Assembly: GCA_030625925.1 (NCBI GenBank)
Contig: DAOUPY010000015.1
Span: 1 to 12,682 of the forward strand
Direction of reading: 5' to 3'
Origin: Fusobacteriaceae bacterium
GTDB taxonomy: Bacteria > Fusobacteriota > Fusobacteriia > Fusobacteriales > Fusobacteriaceae
Length of the DNA: 12,682 nt
Position 1 is the first letter of the stretch. Each line of letters starts with the position of its first letter. A model generated the notes under the pieces. The model did not search any database. It was not told the DNA's origin and worked only from the letters and a program-made list of their open reading frames with translations. Made by a program: the position numbers and the translations under genes. Shown one piece after another: positions 6,748-12,431 of this stretch.

Positions 6748-7869
6748 TTATTCCTTTAATCCATTTGCAAAATAGTCTTTCATCTCTTTCAAAAACTCAT
6801 CCTTATCTTTAATATTTTTCGTGAAGAAAAATTCGATACCCATATAATGAGCTACTCCTAATAATACTGATGATATTATTCTTTTTTCTTCAAATTTATA
6901 GGGGAGATCTTCCATGGTTTTTATATACAGCTCATCCAGGGAATTATTATAATCTATAACCATATCTTCAGCTATGAATTCCGATCTTCTCAAAAGCTCA
7001 TATTTATGTGGTGATCTTCCATAAAATTCCAATAATAGATAGAGGAAAAGTATATGAGTTTCATTTTCAGAGAAATCCTTTTGAATATTATCTTTTAGAA
7101 AACAAAGGCTTGTCCTCTTTAAATTCTCTACGATTTCTTGTAGAAAAATCTCTTTGTTTTCATAGAAATGATAAAAACTGCCTACACCTATCTGGGCTTC
7201 TCCAGCAATATCATTTATGGTAACCTTATAATAATTTGTCTCGCCAAAAAGTTTCTCTCCTACCTCTAAAAGTTTATGTTTTTTATTACCGCTATTAAAC
7301 AAAACTCTCAAATAAAAATCCATATCTTCAAAAGTTTCAACTTCTAAATCGCTTTTATTAAAAAACCCGTGGAGGAGGATATCGGCTAAAAACTTTTCAT
7401 CTATCTCGAGGCCTCTTTTTACAAAATTAACATTAATATACCTTATTCCTGACATAATAAAGAGATATTCTAATTCCTTTAATTCCCTTCCATAAACAAC
7501 CTTTAATGCTTCTAGATAAACACTACGGAGTTTTTGTTCATATTCGATAAATTTATACTGTCCCTCACGGTAGACTCTGATAAGGGGGAACTCTTTTTTG
7601 GTTATATCGAAATTTAGAAGGATAAAATTCTCCATTCTGGATCGAAGATCTCTGCCCTCAATATTTTTAAACTGCTCCTCGATCCTGTTACTGGTTTCCT
7701 CCAAAAGGTATGTGAATAATTCTTCCTTGTTTCTGAAATAGTTATAAATTATACCATTTGAAATTTTTGCATTTTTACAGATTTGAGCTATTGAAACTTT
7801 TCCATATGAATCTTTTGAAAAAAGATCAATGGCTGAGTCTATAATTTTCTGTTTAGTCTTCTTTTTCAT
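6748..7869 (-). CDS. Tandem (double) TetR-family transcriptional regulator
   Basis: A 373-aa protein, about twice the normal TetR length of 190-220. It contains two N-terminal-type TetR DNA-binding units. The first (residues 5-52) runs from KQKIIDSAIDLFSKDSYGKV to ISNGIIYNYFRNKEELF. The second (196-242) runs from KKHKLLEVGEKLF through YYKVTINDIAGEAQIGVGSF to YHFYENKEIF. Each is followed by about 130-145 helical residues, as expected for a TetR ligand and dimerisation domain. The ATG at 7869 is chosen because GGAGG (7874-7878) lies just upstream; the in-frame TTG at 7908 has no such site and would add 13 residues. An extended -10 promoter lies near 7930. The gene follows the bcd-etfB-etfA terminator, so it may sense acyl-CoAs or regulate that module, but this is inference from position. 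Confidence 0.88.
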   Translation of the reverse strand: MKKKTKQKIIDSAIDLFSKDSYGKVSIAQICKNAKISNGIIYNYFRNKEELFTYLLEETSNRIEEQFKNIEGRDLRSRMENFILLNFDITKKEFPLIRVYREGQYKFIEYEQKLRSVYLEALKVVYGRELKELEYLFIMSGIRYINVNFVKRGLEIDEKFLADILLHGFFNKSDLEVETFEDMDFYLRVLFNSGNKKHKLLEVGEKLFGETNYYKVTINDIAGEAQIGVGSFYHFYENKEIFLQEIVENLKRTSLCFLKDNIQKDFSENETHILFLYLLLEFYGRSPHKYELLRRSEFIAEDMVIDYNNSLDELYIKTMEDLPYKFEEKRIISSVLLGVAHYMGIEFFFTKNIKDKDEFLKEMKDYFANGLKE

Positions 7870-7926
7870 ACGTCCTCCAATAGCAGTTTTATTTTGTTTG
7901 TGAATCAAAACTAATTTATTCTCTCT

Positions 7927-7957
7927 ATTATAACATGAAAGAAAAGACCATGGACAA
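7927..7957 (-). promoter_or_regulatory. Promoter for the tandem TetR gene
   Basis: On the - strand, TATAAT (7932-7927) has an upstream TG one base away, forming an extended -10. TTGTCC (7957-7952) could serve as a -35 at 19 nt, or GTCCAT at 17 nt. Both lie inside the terminator hairpin of the upstream etfA unit. Transcription would start near 7920, about 50 nt before the ATG at 7869. Confidence 0.6.
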
Positions 7958-7984
7958 AATTAATTGTTTGTGGTCTTTTCTTTC
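7937..7984 (-). terminator. Terminator after etfA
   Basis: A perfect 14-bp stem (7937-7950 with 7971-7984) is extended by three G-U and four Watson-Crick pairs to 21 pairs around an AATTAA loop. The 3' arm on the - strand is the T-rich GGTCTTTTCTTTC. It lies 15 nt past the etfA stop and should end the bcd-etfB-etfA transcript. It is AT-rich and nearly symmetric, so it may work in both directions. Confidence 0.75.
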
Positions 7985-7999
7985 TCTTTGAGTATTTAA

Positions 8000-9010
8000 C
8001 TATGCTTTTTTTTCAGCTAATTTACTGATTTCATTATTTAAAAGTGGTAATATCTTATTGACATCTCCCACGATACCAAGATCTGCAGTATTGAATATAG
8101 GAGCTCCCTTGTCTTTGTTTATGGCTATGATATATTCAGATTCCTCCATCCCGGCAATATGCTGGATAGCTCCAGAAATTCCCAAGGCAAAGTAGATATC
8201 CGGTCTAACAGTTTTTCCAGTCTGACCTACCTGTCTATCGTGACTCATGATTCCTGCATCTACCATAGCACGGGAAGTAGAAACTGTAGCACCGATATTA
8301 TCAGCTAATTTTTCTAAGTTTTTAAAGTTTTCAGCGGTTCCAACACCACGACCACCTGAAACCAAGACAGTAGCATCTTCAATTTTTACAAGCTGCTTAG
8401 CTTCTTTTACCTCTTCAATAAATCTAACTTTAAATTTACTCTCATCAAAGTTTACACCGAATTCTATGATTTCTCCAGTTCTATTAGTGTCTACAGCTAA
8501 TTTTTGCATTACTCCAGGTCTAACACTAGACATCTGTGGTCTATGGTCTGGACAAATTATAGTAGCCATTAAGTTTCCGCCGAAAGCAGGACGAGTCATA
8601 AGTAATTCTTTTTCTTCAGAGATCTCAAGGGATGTACAGTCTGCAGTAAGTCCTGTAGACAATCTTGCAGATACTCTAGGAGCCAGGTCTCTTCCTGTAG
8701 AAGTGGCACCGATTAAAATTATATTTGGTTTTTCAAATTTAGAGACAGCATCAAGTGCCTGTGCATATGGTTCAGTTAAATATCTATCTAACTTAGGAGA
8801 ATCTACATAGATTACCCTGTCTGCTCCATATGAAATAAGATTCTGACATTGGTCTTCAATCCCATCTCCTAAAAATACTGCTACTAATTCTTCTTCTAAA
8901 GTATCAGCTAGCCCTCTACCTCTACCTAATAATTCAAGGGACACATTTTGAATTTCCCTAGATTTTTGTTCTATAAATACATATACGCCTTTATATTCGT
9001 TTAAATTCAT
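8000..9010 (-). CDS. etfA: Electron transfer flavoprotein, alpha subunit
   Basis: EtfA binds FAD and, with EtfB, passes electrons to or from acyl-CoA dehydrogenases. The 336-aa product has the normal length. The N-terminal part (about 1-200) contains NIILIGATSTGRDLAPR and RPAFGGNLMA. The C-terminal FAD domain shows VSGGRGVG (217-224), TSRAMVDAG, QVGQTGK (260-266), GISGAIQH (277-284), NKDKGAPIF (298-306) and ADLGIVGD (309-316). These match the FAD-binding motifs of the family throughout. It starts 12 nt after the etfB stop with a GGGGGAG Shine-Dalgarno, so the two are cotranscribed and probably made in equal amounts. A strong hairpin terminator follows. Confidence 0.97.
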   Translation of the reverse strand: MNLNEYKGVYVFIEQKSREIQNVSLELLGRGRGLADTLEEELVAVFLGDGIEDQCQNLISYGADRVIYVDSPKLDRYLTEPYAQALDAVSKFEKPNIILIGATSTGRDLAPRVSARLSTGLTADCTSLEISEEKELLMTRPAFGGNLMATIICPDHRPQMSSVRPGVMQKLAVDTNRTGEIIEFGVNFDESKFKVRFIEEVKEAKQLVKIEDATVLVSGGRGVGTAENFKNLEKLADNIGATVSTSRAMVDAGIMSHDRQVGQTGKTVRPDIYFALGISGAIQHIAGMEESEYIIAINKDKGAPIFNTADLGIVGDVNKILPLLNNEISKLAEKKA

Positions 9011-9022
9011 TGCTCCCCCTAC

Positions 9023-9808
9023 TTATATAATGAAATTTTCTTTTAATTTATCTACAATTATCGTAACAGCTTCCTGTGATGTAACTTCATGAATTTTACC
9101 TGCTGTTTTAGCACCCTTAGTAAATGATTTTTTAACCTTTGTAGGAGAACCAGCAAGCCCAAGAACCTCTAAATCGATATCGATCATACTGGTATCCCAA
9201 ACCTCTATTTTTTTCTCTCTGACAGCTTCTATTATTTTAGAAACTGACATATATCTCGGATTATTGGCTTCAGATAGAATAGTCAGAACACAAGGAGTTT
9301 CTGCCTCTAATACTTGATAACCATCTTCTACTCCCCTTTTAACTCTAACTAAATTTTCTCCTACGATACTCATCTCTTTCACATATGACATTTGAGGCAG
9401 CCCTAAATGTTCTGCCAACTGGGGACCAACTTGTGCTGTATCTCCATCGATAGCTTGTCTTCCTGTGATTACTATGTCAAAGTCTAATTTTTTTAGTGCA
9501 CCTGCTAAGGCATTTGAAGTTGCCAATGAATCTGCACCTGCAAATTTTCTATCAGTTAACAAGATTCCTTTGTCCACACCCATTGCAAAAGCTTCTTTTA
9601 AAACTTGTTCTGCTTGAGGAGGTCCCATTGTAATTGCTGTGATATGTGCTCCGTGAAGATCTTTTAACTTTAAAGCTTCCTCTAAGCCGGCTTTATCATC
9701 TGGATTTATAATACTAGGAACTCCGTCTCTAATCAATGTTCCCTTGATTGGATCTAATCTGATCTCTGTGGTATCTGGTACCTGTTTTATACAAACTACT
9801 ATATTCAT
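9023..9808 (-). CDS. etfB: Electron transfer flavoprotein, beta subunit
   Basis: EtfB is the partner of EtfA. The 261-aa product starts at the canonical MNIVVCIKQVPDT; an upstream in-frame TTG (9820) would add only four residues and lacks support. Family features are INPDDKAGLEEALKLKD, ITMGPPQAEQVL, GADSLATS and GLAGSPTKV near the C-terminus. The stretch GRQAIDGDTAQVGP (116-129) resembles EtfB of clostridial and Acidaminococcus bifurcating ETFs, where this subunit binds a second FAD instead of AMP. Mammalian-type EtfB differs here. Combined with bcd, this suggests NADH-dependent crotonyl-CoA reduction coupled to ferredoxin reduction. The Shine-Dalgarno is a G-run, TTGGGGGA, 5 nt or so before the ATG. 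Confidence 0.97.
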   Translation of the reverse strand: MNIVVCIKQVPDTTEIRLDPIKGTLIRDGVPSIINPDDKAGLEEALKLKDLHGAHITAITMGPPQAEQVLKEAFAMGVDKGILLTDRKFAGADSLATSNALAGALKKLDFDIVITGRQAIDGDTAQVGPQLAEHLGLPQMSYVKEMSIVGENLVRVKRGVEDGYQVLEAETPCVLTILSEANNPRYMSVSKIIEAVREKKIEVWDTSMIDIDLEVLGLAGSPTKVKKSFTKGAKTAGKIHEVTSQEAVTIIVDKLKENFII

Positions 9809-9883
9809 AAAATCCCCCAATTTTTAAATTTCTTTTACTACAACTTGCACAAATAATCACCAATTAAATTCAAAATCTCTTAA

Positions 9884-10021
9884 CACAGAGATTCACTGAG
9901 TTTTTAAATAGAGATTCACAGAGCTTTTTCATTGTCAATTGTACATTGTACATTTTTTCTATACTCTGTTACCTGTATTCTAAAGTAAATTTGTGTAATC
10001 TGTGATAAATTCGTGGTACAG
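9884..10021. repeat. Dispersed intergenic repeat, copy B, inside the bcd-etfB gap
   Basis: Two units with the core AGAGATTCAC (9887-9896 and 9910-9919) lie 23 nt apart, the same spacing as in copy A at 6612-6647. The second shares 13 identical bases, AGAGATTCACAGA, with copy A. A tandem TTGTACA TTGTACA and a GTGTAATCTGTGAT segment follow. The repeat fills most of the 231-nt gap between bcd and etfB, which is otherwise empty. A TTGACA at 9938-9933 on the - strand has no usable -10 box. Confidence 0.6.
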
Positions 10022-10039
10022 TTTTTTACTTTTTATCAT

Positions 10040-11185
10040 TTACTTTAAAAGACTTGCTGCTATCACCATTTTTTGAACTTCAGAAGTTCCCTCATATATT
10101 TCAGTTATCTTGGCATCCCTCATCATTCTTTCAACAGGATAATCTCTAGTGTAACCGTATCCTCCATGGAGTTGAACAGCTTTTGTAGTTACTTCCATAG
10201 CTGTTTCAGAAGCAAATAATTTTGCCATGGCAGCTTCTACAGAATACTTTTCTTTTTTATCTTTCTTTGCAGCAGCTTTTCTAACTAATAATCTTGAAGC
10301 TTCTACCTTTGTATCCATATCAGCCAATTGAAATTGGGTATTTTGGAATTTAGAAAGAGTTCTTCCAAATTGAGCTCTTTCTTTTACATATTTAACAGTT
10401 TCATCCAATGCACCTTGGGCAATTCCAAGTGCCTGAGAAGCTATACCAATACGTCCACCATCAAGGGTCATCATAGCTATTTTAAATCCTCTTCCAACAG
10501 CTCCTAATATATTCTCTTTAGGAATTCTGCAGTCTTCAAATATAAGCTCACAGGTAGCTGAAGCTTTTATTCCTAATTTTTTTTCTTTTTTTCCTATACT
10601 AAATCCTTTTCTATCTGCTTCTACAATAAATGCAGTGATACCCTTCAATCCTTTAGATTTATCGGTCATAGCAAAAATAATATAAACATGTGCATACCCG
10701 GCATTGGTAATAAATATCTTAGAACCGTTGAGTACCCACTCGTTGGTTTCTTCGTCTAAATAAGCTGTAGTTTGTTGTCCAGAAGCGTCAGTTCCAGCAT
10801 TTGGTTCAGTTAATCCAAAAGCTCCAAGCCATTCTCCACTGCACATTTTAGGTAAAAATTGTTGTTTTTGTTCCTCTGTACCAAATTCATAGATAGGAGC
10901 CATTCCAAGTGATGTATGTGCTGATACAATTACCCCTGTAGTTCCACAAGCTTTAGAAAGTTCTTCTACTACCATAGAATACATGAGGTTGTCTCCGCCT
11001 TCTCCTCCGTATTCTTTAGCTATAGGAATACCAAAAAGTCCTAGTTTAGCCATTTTTTCTACGGTTTCCACTGGGAATCTTTCCTCTTCGTCAATCTCCC
11101 CGGCTATAGGTTTAACTTCTCTTTCTGTGAATTCACTGATCATCTTTTCTAATATTCTGTATTCTTCCTTCAATCCAAAATTCAA
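10040..11185 (-). CDS. bcd: Short-chain acyl-CoA dehydrogenase (butyryl-CoA dehydrogenase type)
   Basis: FAD enzyme that interconverts butyryl-CoA and crotonyl-CoA, using ETF as electron partner. The 381-aa product is of the usual length. The first family signature, GLTEPNAGTDASG, spans 124-136 and the second, QLHGGYGYTRDYPVERMMRD, 338-357. The catalytic base is E365 in EIYEGTSEVQ, the position used by short- and medium-chain enzymes. RAQFGRTLSKFQNTQFQLADM is the typical helix region. The start is TTG, with a GGGGGG Shine-Dalgarno (11192-11197) 6 nt upstream; no ATG fits the conserved N-terminus. A strong promoter lies at 11257-11285. The 231-nt gap to etfB holds a dispersed repeat but no terminator I could find, so bcd-etfB-etfA is probably one unit. 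Confidence 0.95.
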   Translation of the reverse strand: MNFGLKEEYRILEKMISEFTEREVKPIAGEIDEEERFPVETVEKMAKLGLFGIPIAKEYGGEGGDNLMYSMVVEELSKACGTTGVIVSAHTSLGMAPIYEFGTEEQKQQFLPKMCSGEWLGAFGLTEPNAGTDASGQQTTAYLDEETNEWVLNGSKIFITNAGYAHVYIIFAMTDKSKGLKGITAFIVEADRKGFSIGKKEKKLGIKASATCELIFEDCRIPKENILGAVGRGFKIAMMTLDGGRIGIASQALGIAQGALDETVKYVKERAQFGRTLSKFQNTQFQLADMDTKVEASRLLVRKAAAKKDKKEKYSVEAAMAKLFASETAMEVTTKAVQLHGGYGYTRDYPVERMMRDAKITEIYEGTSEVQKMVIAASLLK

Positions 11186-11256
11186 TGTATACCCCCCTTT
11201 TGTTACAAAAAGTTATTTTTTTCACTTCTTTATCTAAAAAATTATTTCTTACTAAG

Positions 11257-11285
11257 TTTATATAACTTTTTATCTCAACTGTCAA
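11257..11285 (-). promoter_or_regulatory. Promoter for bcd-etfB-etfA
   Basis: On the - strand a perfect TTGACA (11285-11280) and TATAAA (11262-11257) are exactly 17 nt apart. The start of transcription would be near 11250, giving a leader of about 65 nt before the TTG start of bcd. Confidence 0.8.
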
Positions 11286-11287
11286 TA

Positions 11288-11314
11288 TTTTTTTTGGATT
11301 TTTTGAATTTTTTT
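11288..11314 (-). promoter_or_regulatory. Helically phased A-tracts upstream of the bcd promoter (UP-element-like)
   Basis: Three T-runs on the + strand (A-runs for bcd) of 8, 6 and 7 bases lie at 11288-11295, 11299-11304 and 11308-11314. Their centres are about 10 bp apart and they start 3 bp upstream of the bcd -35 box. Phased A-tracts bend DNA and can act as UP elements for the alpha C-terminal domain, whose contact residues are intact in this organism's rpoA. Confidence 0.55.
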
Positions 11315-11371
11315 GAATACTCACTCACAAAAATTTGATGAATTATTTTTGGAAGATTAAAACATTTTTTG

Positions 11372-11407
11372 TGATAATAGTTTATATTGTAAATGATAAT
11401 AGTTTAT
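11372..11407. promoter_or_regulatory. Tandem 14-bp direct repeat, 22-bp period (candidate operator)
   Basis: TGATAATAGTTTAT occurs exactly at 11372-11385 and again at 11394-11407, separated by ATTGTAAA. The 22-bp period is about two helical turns, so both copies face the same side of the DNA. They lie roughly 85-120 bp upstream of the SDR start point and 120-160 bp upstream of the bcd start point. I do not recognise the motif as a known regulator site. Confidence 0.5.
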
Positions 11408-11455
11408 TTGTTTAATTTTAGTACAAAAAAACATACTTTTTTTCGAATTTTATTG

Positions 11456-11484
11456 TTGACTAAGTTAAATATTGGTGGTAAAAT
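11456..11484 (+). promoter_or_regulatory. Promoter for the SDR-thiolase unit
   Basis: TTGACT (11456-11461) and TAAAAT (11479-11484) are 17 nt apart, each one mismatch from consensus, with a TG at 11476-11477 forming an extended -10. Transcription would start near 11491. Confidence 0.75.
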
Positions 11485-11503
11485 TCTATTAGTTATTGAA
11501 TTA

Positions 11504-11551
11504 GCTCTCAAAAATAGAGCGGGTTAAAATATACCCCTTGTAAATGGGGTA
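11504..11551 (+). promoter_or_regulatory. Two leader hairpins before the SDR gene
   Basis: GCTCT/AGAGC (11504-11508 with 11516-11520) and TACCCC/GGGGTA (11532-11537 with 11546-11551) form consecutive stems just after the predicted transcription start. CCCCTT (11534-11539) is also complementary to AAGGGG (11628-11633) in the SDR ribosome binding site. No known riboswitch class was recognised. Confidence 0.35.
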
Positions 11552-11640
11552 GAAAGAAAAATAGTATTCTAAAATGTTTATAAATTAGAAAAATTATAGT
11601 ATATATTAGTAATGAAGAAAAATTAAAAAGGGGGTTAAAA

Positions 11641-12360
11641 ATGAGATTAGAAGGAAAAGTGTGTGTAGTAACAGGAGGAGCTAATGGAATAGGAGCTGAA
11701 ATGTCAAAATTATTTGCTAAAAATGGAGCAAAGGTAGTAGCGGCAGATATGGGAGACTTAGCTTATGCAGCAGAAAATGTAGAAGGTTATAAGCTCAATG
11801 TAACAGACCCAGAGGCTTGTGAGGCATTTTTTAATTTTGTAGTGGAAAAGTACGGAAAGATAGATGTTTTGGTGAATAATGCAGGGATAACAAGAGATGC
11901 ACTTACTCATAAGATTACAGATGACATGTGGAATATGGTAATAGATGTTAATTTAAAAGGTGTATTTAATCTGACTAAATTTGTAGGACCTCATATGATG
12001 ACTATAGGGGCAGGATCTATCATCAATATATCATCGGTAGTAGGAGAATATGGAAATGTGGGGCAGGCTAACTATGCAGCTACTAAAGCAGGTGTTATTG
12101 GGCTTACTAAAACTTGGGCAAAAGAATTTGCTAGAAAAGGTGCAGCAGTGAGAGTAAATACCATAGCACCAGGTTATGTAATGACTGATATATTAAAGAC
12201 TGTTCCTCAAGACTTGTTAGATAAGTTTGCTAAAAAGACAATGTTAGGCAGATTAGGACAACCAGAAGAGATAGCAGCAGTGGCATTATTTTTAGCAAGT
12301 GATGATGCAAGCTATGTAACGGGACATACACTTAGCACGAATGGTGGAATGAGACTGTAG
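11641..12360 (+). CDS. SDR-family 3-oxoacyl reductase, probably acetoacetyl-CoA reductase
   Basis: A 239-aa classical short-chain dehydrogenase/reductase close to FabG and PhaB. The cofactor motif TGGANGIG spans 11-18, NNAG 79-82, and the catalytic set is N104, S132 (ISSVVG), Y145 and K149 (YAATK). D36 at the end of strand 2 (VVAAD) would clash with the 2'-phosphate of NADP, so NAD(H) preference is likely; FabG lacks this acid. FabG acts on acyl-ACP in fatty acid synthesis, but this gene lies next to a thiolase and divergent to bcd-etfBA, with no acpP or fabD. I therefore favour acetoacetyl-CoA as the substrate. Family members make the (R)-3-hydroxy product. The GGGGG Shine-Dalgarno (11630-11634) lies 6 nt before the ATG. 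The family is certain; the substrate is inferred. Confidence 0.9.
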   Translation: MRLEGKVCVVTGGANGIGAEMSKLFAKNGAKVVAADMGDLAYAAENVEGYKLNVTDPEACEAFFNFVVEKYGKIDVLVNNAGITRDALTHKITDDMWNMVIDVNLKGVFNLTKFVGPHMMTIGAGSIINISSVVGEYGNVGQANYAATKAGVIGLTKTWAKEFARKGAAVRVNTIAPGYVMTDILKTVPQDLLDKFAKKTMLGRLGQPEEIAAVALFLASDDASYVTGHTLSTNGGMRL

Positions 12361-12379
12361 CTAAAAAAAAAAGAAAAGT

Positions 12380-12403
12380 AGTTATAAAATTCACTTTATA
12401 ACT
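12380..12403 (+). other. Stem-loop between the SDR and thiolase genes
   Basis: A perfect 9-bp stem, AGTTATAAA/TTTATAACT, closes an ATTCAC loop in the 71-nt spacer. No T-run follows directly; TTTTTT begins only 8 nt later. Part of the stem (TTATAAAA, 12382-12389) is also complementary to TTTTATAA (12413-12420) next to the thiolase ribosome binding site. It may tune the expression ratio or RNA stability; a full terminator is unlikely. Confidence 0.4.
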
Positions 12404-12431
12404 GGTGGGATTTTTTATAAGGGGTGTTGAG

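Larger units (their letters stand above)
11186..11640. other. Divergent regulatory spacer between bcd and the SDR gene
   Basis: This 455-bp spacer holds no gene. From left to right it contains the bcd 5' leader with a CTTTTGT/ACAAAAAG dyad (11197-11212), the bcd promoter, three phased T-tracts, a 14-bp direct repeat, an A7-N5-T7 motif (11425-11443), the SDR promoter and a leader of about 150 nt with two small hairpins. It is very AT-rich. The compact arrangement suggests shared control of both halves of the C4 acyl-CoA module. Confidence 0.7.

Noticed and set aside
7870..7908. In-frame TTG start that lengthens the tandem TetR protein by 13 residues
   Set aside because: The TTG has no Shine-Dalgarno, and the GGAGG at 7874-7878 lies inside this extension and points to the ATG at 7869.
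8247..8810. 187-codon open frame on the + strand inside etfA
   Set aside because: It is the antisense shadow of a well-supported gene, has no Shine-Dalgarno and no recognisable domain.
9809..9820. In-frame TTG start four codons upstream of etfB
   Set aside because: The TTG overlaps the G-run that serves as the Shine-Dalgarno for the ATG at 9808, and MNIVVCIKQVPDT is the canonical start.
9884..9923. Regularly spaced repeats considered as a CRISPR array
   Set aside because: There are only two short, imperfect units with a 13-nt gap, no longer spacers and no cas genes nearby.
9910..9938. TTGACA on the - strand considered as an internal etfB promoter
   Set aside because: No acceptable -10 hexamer occurs at 15-19 nt; the nearest candidate, TATTTA, is 22 nt away.
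11365..11410. Rex or Crp/Fnr operator in the divergent spacer
   Set aside because: TTGTGA and TTGTAAA half-sites occur, but no matching inverted half is present at the required distance.
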